Source: Pseudoalteromonas sp. SMS1 (lineage in GTDB: Bacteria; Pseudomonadota; Gammaproteobacteria; Enterobacterales; Alteromonadaceae). From it: a stretch of 64,000 nt of DNA. The stretch covers positions 186,001-250,000 of the forward strand of contig NZ_JAKGBI010000001.1 in NCBI RefSeq assembly GCF_021530565.1, read 5' to 3'. Of the stretch, positions 57,868 through 64,000 are shown one piece after another. Position 1 is the first letter of the stretch; the number at the start of each line of letters is the position of its first letter. The notes beneath the pieces were generated by a model. That model saw only the letters and a list, made by a program, of their open reading frames with translations, ran no database searches and was not told the DNA's origin. The translations under genes and the position numbers were made by a program.

Positions 57868-58131
57868 ATGAAAAATGAATTAAGCACAACATTGGTTTTA
57901 AAGGTGTACGAGCACATTAGCCAAAATGGACAACAATACGACCTGGGGAAGCAACTTGACGGGGTCACTGCATTTTCAGATCCCGACGGCTATACCATTT
58001 ATTTAAAAGGGAGCGGTGTGTTGCTTAGGTTTGGGTTTCATAACACGTATCATTTTGAATACGACAAAGAGTCTCAAAAACAGGATTTCATGAAAAAACT
58101 CAGCCAAATAGCAGACGCCATTGATGATTGA
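57868..58131 (+). CDS. Small DUF3081-like protein
   Basis: This 87-residue protein has no signal or membrane segment. It resembles the small gammaproteobacterial DUF3081 family (MKNELSTTLVLKVYEHIS, then SDPDGYTIYLKGSGVLLRFGFHNTYHF), but I am only moderately sure. The function is unknown. It overlaps the following small gene by eight bases. Confidence 0.72.
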   Translation: MKNELSTTLVLKVYEHISQNGQQYDLGKQLDGVTAFSDPDGYTIYLKGSGVLLRFGFHNTYHFEYDKESQKQDFMKKLSQIADAIDD

Positions 58132-58426
58132 ACGACGTAACAGAGTATGTCGAACCGACAGTGCTTCGACTCAATATTTAGAAAAAGTCATTGCCGTGCT
58201 CAAAGCAGAGCCACACAAAATATCGATCCTGAAACGTAATTGTGAATACTATCAAAAGCAGCAATTTCTAAAAAAAGGATTTCAGCGTGCAATAGAACAT
58301 ATGCAGTGGTTGCTTGCCGTTGATGACGACGTAGAGCGGATTTGCAATCACATCATGGCAGAGGATTACATCGGCAACAAACTGAGACAATACCCTTTAC
58401 TTTTTAAAGGCGTAACAACGCTTTAA
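58124..58426 (+). CDS. Small hypothetical protein, 100 residues
   Basis: I recognise no family. The protein is basic and helical, with HKISILKRNCEYYQKQQFLKKGFQRA as the charged region and LLAVDDDVERICNHIM near the C-terminus. The frame overlaps the DUF3081-like gene by eight bases, which supports its being real; an open TTG one codon upstream is not needed. It would be made with the isochorismatase-like hydrolase and the DUF3081-like protein. Confidence 0.65.
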   Translation: MIERRNRVCRTDSASTQYLEKVIAVLKAEPHKISILKRNCEYYQKQQFLKKGFQRAIEHMQWLLAVDDDVERICNHIMAEDYIGNKLRQYPLLFKGVTTL

Positions 58427-58645
58427 ACAGGAATAGTCTAAGCCAGAAAAAATAAGAAAAACAAATAGTTCATTAATTGGCCAAGTCACTAGCTAGTGCA
58501 AGTTGTATCGGCACTTGCGCTGCGCCCTTCATCACTGTTACTTGTAATTTTATCTCATTTTCACTTCTAGTTAACTTTAATAAATGACCACTGAACGAAA
58601 AAGTGGTAAGGTATGCCGCATTTTTTGGAACCGAGAAAATTTGCT

Positions 58646-60253
58646 ATGTCGAATGCAGTAGAGACTAAAGCTAAACAAGACTCACAATCTCCTGAGCAAC
58701 AAAGTGGCTTATTTAACCGCTTTTTAGCGACAGTTGAATTTTTAGGGAATATGCTTCCTCACCCTATTACGCTTTTTGCGATGTTCTGTATTGCAATTGT
58801 TTTATTCAGTGGCATTGCCGACTGGATGGGATTAAGCGCAATAGACCCTCGACCTGAAGGCGCAAAAGGCCGTGATGCTGATGGAGTTATCGAAGTAGTT
58901 AGCTTGATGAGCGCCGAAGGCTTACAAAAGATTGTTACAGGACTCGTAACAAACTTCACTGGCTTTGCTCCGCTTGGTACTGTGCTAGTTGCATTGCTAG
59001 GTGTGAGTGTTGCTGAACATTCTGGTATGTTATCAGCGGCAATGCGCGGTATGGTAATGGGTGCATCAAAACGCCTCGTAACTTTCATGGTTGTTTTTGC
59101 AGCTATTTTATCTAATACAGCTTCTGAACTCGGTTATGTTGTCCTGATCCCACTGGCAGCGATGATTTTCCACAGTTTAGGCAGACACCCACTAGCAGGT
59201 CTAGCAGCTGCGTTTGCAGGTGTGTCTGGAGGTTACAGTGCCAACCTACTGCTTGGTACCATTGACCCACTTCTCGCTGGGATCACAACGCCAGCCGCTC
59301 AGATGATTGATCCAACATACCAAGTTGGCCCTGAGGCGAACTGGTACTTCATGATGATATCTGTATTCTTGATTGCCATCGTTGGTACACTAGTCACAGA
59401 AAAAATTGTTGAGCCGAGACTCGGTAAATACAACCCTGAAGAAGCTAGTATCGATTTGTCAGAGAACAATATTGAGCACTTAACTGACAAAGAAAAGTCT
59501 GGTTTAAAATGGGCTGGTGTTGCCTTACTGGTAGTTTCAGCGTTACTTGCACTGACAATCGTGCCTGAAGACGGTATTTTACGTCACCCTGAAACTGGAG
59601 CGGTTGCAGGTTCCCCTTTCTTAAAAGGCATCGTTGTATTTATTTTCGTGACCTTTGCCATTCCAGGTTTTGTATATGGACGGGTTGTGGGCACTATGAA
59701 AAATGATCGTGATGTGATTGACGCTATGAGTAAGAGCATGAGTTCAATGGGCATGTATATCGTACTCGTTTTCTTTGCTGCGCAGTTTGTTGCTTTCTTC
59801 AAATGGACTAATTTAGGTACAATCTTGGCAATTAATGGGGCAGCATTACTGCAAGCCTTGAATCTGACCGGGCCTGAAGTCTTTGTCTTGTTCATTCTAA
59901 TGTGTGCCCTGGTTAATTTAAGCTTAGGTTCCTCGTCAGCACAATGGGCGGTGACAGCCCCTATCTTTGTTCCAATGCTGATGTTAGTTGGCTATGCACC
60001 TGAAACAATTCAAGCTGCATACCGTATTGGTGACTCAGTAACGAACTTGATTACACCAATGATGAGTTACTTTGGTCTAATACTGGCAGTCGCCACTAAA
60101 TATAAAAAAGACATGGGAATTGGTACGCTCGTAGCGACAATGCTCCCTTACAGTATGTTCTTCTTTATTGGCTGGGTTGCACTATTTTACATTTGGGTGT
60201 TCGGATTTGGCTTACCAGTTGGTCCAAATTCGCCAATCTATTACACGCCTTAG
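58646..60253 (+). CDS. AbgT-family transporter
   Basis: This 535-residue inner-membrane protein belongs to the AbgT family, named for p-aminobenzoyl-glutamate uptake; other members export antimetabolites such as sulfonamides. After a short cytosolic N-terminus it has about eleven membrane segments, including MLPHPITLFAMFCIAIVLF, the re-entrant ANLLLGTIDPLLAG and the second ILMCALVNLSLGSSSAQWAV loop with Asn and Ser typical of the transport core. I chose the ATG at 58646; an ATG at 58613 with AAGG before it is also possible. A TTGTAA-N18-TTTAAT promoter (58552-58581) lies just upstream. Confidence 0.91.
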   Translation: MSNAVETKAKQDSQSPEQQSGLFNRFLATVEFLGNMLPHPITLFAMFCIAIVLFSGIADWMGLSAIDPRPEGAKGRDADGVIEVVSLMSAEGLQKIVTGLVTNFTGFAPLGTVLVALLGVSVAEHSGMLSAAMRGMVMGASKRLVTFMVVFAAILSNTASELGYVVLIPLAAMIFHSLGRHPLAGLAAAFAGVSGGYSANLLLGTIDPLLAGITTPAAQMIDPTYQVGPEANWYFMMISVFLIAIVGTLVTEKIVEPRLGKYNPEEASIDLSENNIEHLTDKEKSGLKWAGVALLVVSALLALTIVPEDGILRHPETGAVAGSPFLKGIVVFIFVTFAIPGFVYGRVVGTMKNDRDVIDAMSKSMSSMGMYIVLVFFAAQFVAFFKWTNLGTILAINGAALLQALNLTGPEVFVLFILMCALVNLSLGSSSAQWAVTAPIFVPMLMLVGYAPETIQAAYRIGDSVTNLITPMMSYFGLILAVATKYKKDMGIGTLVATMLPYSMFFFIGWVALFYIWVFGFGLPVGPNSPIYYTP

Positions 60254-60258
60254 CCTTT

Positions 60259-60294
60259 TTGGAGCATTATGTGCTAACTCACATAATGCTCCAA
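60259..60294. other. 15-bp perfect inverted repeat after the AbgT gene
   Basis: TTGGAGCATTATGTG and CACATAATGCTCCAA pair perfectly around a 6-base loop, just after the transporter's stop codon. There is no T-tract, so it is not a classic intrinsic terminator. It may mark the transcript end as a stabilising hairpin, or be a protein site. Confidence 0.75.
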
Positions 60295-60569
60295 TTCACT
60301 TCTGTTAATACAAAACACACTTCATTAGAATAATCATAATCTTTTGAAATTTGCTTGGCCCCTCTTCCTAAAAAATACCTCGTTGGGGTAAAATCTTTAA
60401 CGCTAGAGAAAGTATTGGTTAATAATGTAAACATTCTTTACCGGATATATAATTTTGAATAAAAATAGAGCATTTTATTTGTTATTATTCAAATGCTGTC
60501 CTAAAGTGCTTATGGAATTACCAAAAAAGGAGCTTTCCAGCCAATAAAAACTTGATGATAAGGCCAGCT
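60295..60569. other. Non-coding interval between the AbgT and GST genes
   Basis: This is 275 bases of AT-rich DNA with no convincing ORF. It should hold the promoter of the GST gene. I see no clear -35/-10 pair that I can support, and no repeat beyond the hairpin at its left edge. Confidence 0.4.
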
Positions 60570-61205
60570 ATGTACACTTTGTTTTACTACCCCCGCAATG
60601 CCAGTCTCGCCCCACATTTTGTTCTAGAAGCATTGAATGTCCCATACCAACTAGAGCTTGTAGATAGAAAGAAACAAGCCCACAAATCTGCACAATATTT
60701 ACGGCTAAACCCTACCGGACGGATCCCCACCTTAGTTGACGATGATTTTGTGTTATTTGAAAGCGGTGCTATTTGTTTATACCTCGCCGAGAAGCACCCA
60801 GAGTCTCTGATGATACCTTCAGATCCTCACAAAAAAGGTGAGTTTTACCAATGGCTTATGTACTTTACGACAACAGTACAAGCCGAGCTCATGATTTACT
60901 TCTACCCTGAGCGGCATACTCAAAGTGCTTTAATGTACGATGACATAGTTAAAACACAACAAAGTCGCTTAGTCAGTATGTTTGAGATCATAAATCGACA
61001 TTTAGCAGATAAAAATTATGTTGTAGATGATCAATTCACAATATGTGATTGCTATTTGTTTATGCTTTGTGTGTGGGCAGACGAACTGAACAAACCGCCC
61101 CTACAATTTGAACACCTATCAAACTACCTAAGGTTTTTGGCTAAGCACCCTGTGATCAAAAAAGTATGCGAAACAGAACAGACTGATTTAAGTCCTTACA
61201 AATAA
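60570..61205 (+). CDS. Glutathione S-transferase family protein
   Basis: This 211-residue protein has the N-terminal thioredoxin-like GST domain: MYTLFYYPRNASLAPHFVLE, then the cis-Pro LNPTGRIPTLVDDDF and FESGAICLYLAEKHP, followed by an all-helical C-terminal domain with FTICDCYLFMLC. The catalytic position before SLAPHF carries Asn-Ala-Ser. The start at 60570 lies eight bases after AAGG; an ATG five codons earlier has no better site. The substrate is unknown, and the neighbours give no clue. Confidence 0.9.
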   Translation: MYTLFYYPRNASLAPHFVLEALNVPYQLELVDRKKQAHKSAQYLRLNPTGRIPTLVDDDFVLFESGAICLYLAEKHPESLMIPSDPHKKGEFYQWLMYFTTTVQAELMIYFYPERHTQSALMYDDIVKTQQSRLVSMFEIINRHLADKNYVVDDQFTICDCYLFMLCVWADELNKPPLQFEHLSNYLRFLAKHPVIKKVCETEQTDLSPYK

Positions 61206-61422
61206 TCTTATTTTGGCGGTAACTTTTACCGCCTAGTTCGCCAACTCGGATACATTTAACTTCAATTTAGATTCAATTTTACATAATAAAAATACGGATT
61301 TTCCTTATCCTAAAGTGAATTGCTGAAACTATGGTATGCATTCTAAAATTCTAAACAGCAACTTCATATTATTTTACTAACACGTTAGTATATTCCGAAC
61401 CACGTTTCCTTAGTTTAATTAA

Positions 61423-62520
61423 ATGTCTATTATTCAATCCCGGTACGATAAACTCGTTAATGAAAACATCCTCACTCTCGACCAATCTCAAAGCAATGCT
61501 ATCTCCGCGCTAGACAACCTATTGGTGAACATCACGAGCAATCGTAAAACGAAAGGCATTTATTTGTATGGGCCTGTCGGACGGGGCAAATCTTTCTTAA
61601 TGGACTTATTTTTTGAATCACTTGAATCGTCAAATAAACAACGGCTTCACTTTCATCACTTTATGGCGAAAATCCACCAGCAGTTGAGAGAAATACAAGG
61701 TGTGAAGAACCCTTTACAAAACCTAGCGAAGCAATGGGCAACACACACCAAAGTACTCTGCTTCGATGAATTCTTTGTAAAGGATATTGGTGATGCAATG
61801 ATACTCGCTGGGCTCTTAGAGGCATTTATCAAACACGGTATCATATTTGTAACTACATCCAACACTCACCCGAGTGAACTATACAAAAATGGCTTACAAC
61901 GTAGTCGATTTGAGCCGACAATTAAGCTACTGTTGTCGCAATGTAACGTGGTTAATGTTTGCGGGGAGTTTGATCATCGGTTTAAAAATGGCTTCAGTAG
62001 TCGCTACTATTTTGTTAAAAATCAGACAAAGTTCGACTCTGTTTTTAGGCATATTTCCGGAGTCAAACGCCAAAGGACGATAGAGGTAAATGGTAGGCCT
62101 ATTTTCATAGAAGGCGCCTGTCAAACAGCTATTTTGGCAAACTTCCTTGAGCTCTGCTCTTCCCCAAGATCCACATCTGATTACATAGAACTTGCCAATC
62201 AGTATGAAGTCATTTTTGTTAGCGGTGTTCAGCAAATGGGCGTATCTGTTGAGAATGGAAAAAATGCGCAAGGTATAGAAGAAGGGTATATTCGCCCACA
62301 GCAAAACTACGCAACACATACACTTGATGATGAAGCCAGAAGATTTATCGCATTGGTGGATGAATGTTATGACCGCAAAAAGCTGGTGGTGATTTCAACA
62401 GAGGTCGAATTAGGGTCACTGTATCTGGGGGAACAACTGGCATTTGAGTTCGAGCGAACAAAAAGCAGACTGGTTGAGATGCAATCCTGGCAGTTAGTCG
62501 GCTTGCCAATCACAGCATAA
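61423..62520 (+). CDS. zapE: Cell division ATPase ZapE (AFG1-like)
   Basis: This 365-residue AAA-type ATPase matches ZapE, which associates with the FtsZ ring and is needed under stress. The Walker A loop is YLYGPVGRGKSFLMDLFF, Walker B CFDEFFVKDIGDAMIL, and TTSNTHPSELYKNGLQRSRF is the family's sensor region. The length is typical. The gene stands alone here, and a second copy elsewhere in the genome cannot be excluded. It converges on the RhlE-type helicase gene. Confidence 0.88.
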   Translation: MSIIQSRYDKLVNENILTLDQSQSNAISALDNLLVNITSNRKTKGIYLYGPVGRGKSFLMDLFFESLESSNKQRLHFHHFMAKIHQQLREIQGVKNPLQNLAKQWATHTKVLCFDEFFVKDIGDAMILAGLLEAFIKHGIIFVTTSNTHPSELYKNGLQRSRFEPTIKLLLSQCNVVNVCGEFDHRFKNGFSSRYYFVKNQTKFDSVFRHISGVKRQRTIEVNGRPIFIEGACQTAILANFLELCSSPRSTSDYIELANQYEVIFVSGVQQMGVSVENGKNAQGIEEGYIRPQQNYATHTLDDEARRFIALVDECYDRKKLVVISTEVELGSLYLGEQLAFEFERTKSRLVEMQSWQLVGLPITA

Positions 62521-62529
62521 AGGAGATTT

Positions 62530-62558
62530 GAAAGAGGCGAGTAAAGTTCACCTCTTTC
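62530..62558. terminator. Hairpin between the convergent zapE and helicase genes
   Basis: GAAAGAGG and CCTCTTTC pair around a 13-base loop. Neither flank has a clear T-tract, so it is a weak terminator candidate that would serve both genes. Confidence 0.5.
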
Positions 62559-62572
62559 TATATTAGCTAGAT

Positions 62573-63871
62573 TTACTTGTCTAACTTTAGCTTCACACCT
62601 TTTAGCCTGCTTCTTACAGAACTAATTTTATTGCGGTTTTTGGCTCTCGCCTCACCACTTGCCTGGTTACTCGGTCTATTGGTACGGACTTTTCTTCTTT
62701 GGTGGCTCGGCTTTTTACTCAAGTTTTCGATTAAATTGTCACGATTTGCCACCTCGTAACCAGGTAAATAATAACGTTTAATTTTTTGCCCAATTAATGT
62801 TTCGATGTGCAGTAAGAACTGCTCCTCTTCACGGCTGACAAAAGAAATTGCCTGGCCGCTGTTACCTGCACGACCTGTTCGACCAATTCTATGAACATAA
62901 TCTTCGGCTAAATAAGGGAGATCATAGTTAACTACACGCGGTAAGCCTTCAATGTCGATTCCTCGCGCGGCAACTTCAGTTGCAACAAGTACACGAACCT
63001 TGCCTTCTTTAAACTCTCTTAAAGCACGGCGCCTTGCTCCCTGTTTCTTGTCGCCATGACACACAGTGGCCGCAATCCCGTCTAGCGCTAATTCTTGAAC
63101 AATCGTATCCGCATCATCTTTCATATTGACGAATACCAATACCTGTTGCCAGTTTTTCTTACCGATCAGTTCAGAGAGCAACTCTTTTTTACGTTGCTGT
63201 TCAACCGGATACACAACATGGCGAACAGTTTCAGCAGTGGTATTCTCAGGAGTGGTTTGGACGAGCTTAGGGTCTTTGAGTACTTGCTTGGCGAATTGTT
63301 TAACTTCCGAAGGGAAAGTGGCAGAGAACAACAAAAGCTGTTTATCTTCTCGAGCAAGGCCAATTACTCTGCGCATTTCATCAATAAAGCCCATGTCTAA
63401 CATACGGTCCGCTTCGTCGAGTACTAGATGTTCGATGTTTGACAAATCAACGCTTCCCAAACGAACTAAGTCTAATAAGCGACCCGGTGTCGCTACAACA
63501 ATATCTGCACCTTTCGCCAGACGCTGTGATTGACCTTCTACATTCACACCACCAAAAACAGCGACTGTACGCAGTGACGTATATTTAGAAAAAGATTCGC
63601 AATTGACGGCAATCTGCTCAGCTAACTCTCGAGTAGGTGCTAAAACAAGTGCACGTGGTGAATTTGATGATGTGCCCTTTAGCAGGTTATGGATCACAGG
63701 TAGCGCAAATGCCGCGGTTTTACCCGTCCCTGTTTGCGCTGTAGCCAGGACATCATGCCCCTTTCTAATCACAGGAATGGCCGCCTGTTGAATAGGAGTG
63801 AGCTCTTTGAAGCCGATTTCATCTAAGGCTTCTAACAAAGGCTCCGGGAAACTAAACGATTTAAAATTCAT
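62573..63871 (-). CDS. rhlE: DEAD-box RNA helicase, RhlE type
   Basis: This 432-residue ATP-dependent RNA helicase has a full motif set: FKELTPIQQAAIP (Q motif), AQTGTGKTAAFALP (I), PTRELAEQI (Ia), VATPGRLLDL, VLDEADRMLDMGF (II), FSATFP (III), RVLVATEVAARGIDI and YVHRIGRTGRAG (V and VI). Residues 1-370 are the two RecA-like domains, and the last 60 are a basic tail rich in Lys, Arg and Asn that would bind RNA. The RhlE assignment rests on the start FKSFSFPEPLLEALDEIGF and overall length; it could also be another member of the same group. It is divergent from nothing in the window and follows an unidentified gene. Confidence 0.91.
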   Translation of the reverse strand: MNFKSFSFPEPLLEALDEIGFKELTPIQQAAIPVIRKGHDVLATAQTGTGKTAAFALPVIHNLLKGTSSNSPRALVLAPTRELAEQIAVNCESFSKYTSLRTVAVFGGVNVEGQSQRLAKGADIVVATPGRLLDLVRLGSVDLSNIEHLVLDEADRMLDMGFIDEMRRVIGLAREDKQLLLFSATFPSEVKQFAKQVLKDPKLVQTTPENTTAETVRHVVYPVEQQRKKELLSELIGKKNWQQVLVFVNMKDDADTIVQELALDGIAATVCHGDKKQGARRRALREFKEGKVRVLVATEVAARGIDIEGLPRVVNYDLPYLAEDYVHRIGRTGRAGNSGQAISFVSREEEQFLLHIETLIGQKIKRYYLPGYEVANRDNLIENLSKKPSHQRRKVRTNRPSNQASGEARAKNRNKISSVRSRLKGVKLKLDK

Positions 63872-63927
63872 AACAACAAACCTGCGACCAATAATGAGGG
63901 TCGCAGATTATACGTCATTAATTGGTA

Positions 63928-64000
63928 TTAACAAAGCTTAAGTAGCGTATCATCCACCAAATTTGCTTTTCCGCCAACGATGTACTGTTCATCAATCGCA
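63928..64000 (-). CDS. C-terminal end of an unidentified minus-strand protein (partial)
   Basis: On the minus strand an open frame enters from the window edge, ends EQYIVGGKANLVDDTLLKLC and stops with TAA at 63928. The 23 residues are too few to name a family. The position just upstream of the helicase gene in the same direction makes it a plausible real gene end, but a chance frame cannot be ruled out. Confidence 0.4.
   Translation of the reverse strand, partial: AIDEQYIVGGKANLVDDTLLKLC

Overview
The window looks like chromosomal DNA of a marine gammaproteobacterium of the Alteromonadales, most likely Pseudoalteromonas or a close relative. This is inferred from moderate-to-low GC, gene content (bifunctional hisIE, xni, a DUF3192 protein, an HU-like protein, arginine succinyltransferase, AbgT transporter, a ppnN-like nucleosidase) and from how closely the proteins resemble that group from memory; no database search was run. 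I found no rRNA, tRNA, insertion sequence, prophage or CRISPR array. Coding density is high and no gene is clearly broken.

Layout. 1-1284: the end of a histidine operon (hisF, hisIE). 1343-3559: a small lipoprotein, a family 25 glycosyltransferase and a DUF1232 protein. 3616-5397: an M61 peptidase. 5574-11500: a diguanylate cyclase coupled to ppnN, then xni, a DUF3192 protein and an unrecognised 562-residue protein. 11702-12709: an NAD-type isocitrate dehydrogenase, followed by an 89-nt stretch with no G that looks like a Rho loading site. 13007-15436: ilvIH behind a promoter, a Leu/Val-rich leader peptide and an attenuator. 15520-15795: an HU-like protein.

15934-24463 is the most interesting block: ten minus-strand genes, mostly overlapping or nearly so, led by an ECF sigma factor and a ChrR-type zinc anti-sigma. 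They encode a YbgA-like protein, photolyase, an NTF2-like protein, an SDR, a FAD oxidoreductase, a DUF1365 protein, a Cfa-like methyltransferase and a DUF2878 membrane protein. This matches the singlet-oxygen/photo-oxidative stress regulon known from Rhodobacter. Two copies of TGATCN-N16-CGTA, one before the sigma gene and one before the upstream LON-domain gene (24496-25071), define a likely sigma-specific promoter and extend the regulon. The Cfa-like enzyme lacks two of the bicarbonate-binding residues of true cyclopropane synthase, so it may make another methylated or furan fatty acid.

25188-35035: an alkyltransferase-like protein, a LysR regulator divergent from a two-gene RND efflux system, rluF, and a three-gene set (orphan periplasmic binding protein, DUF418 membrane protein, EAL-HDOD signalling protein). 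35187-47118: a seven-gene glycogen/maltodextrin operon (CBM48 protein, malQ, glgB, glgX, glgP, glgC, glgA). 47566-49479: a GGDEF-EAL protein. 49492-53219: an Lrp-family regulator divergent from argD/astC, astA and a short DUF1338 protein, with astD absent. 53372-56281: an overlapping AraC-PPK2-DUF2252 set. The rest holds RNase Z, an isochorismatase-like hydrolase with two small proteins, an AbgT transporter, a GST, ZapE, an RhlE-type helicase and the 3' end of an unidentified gene.
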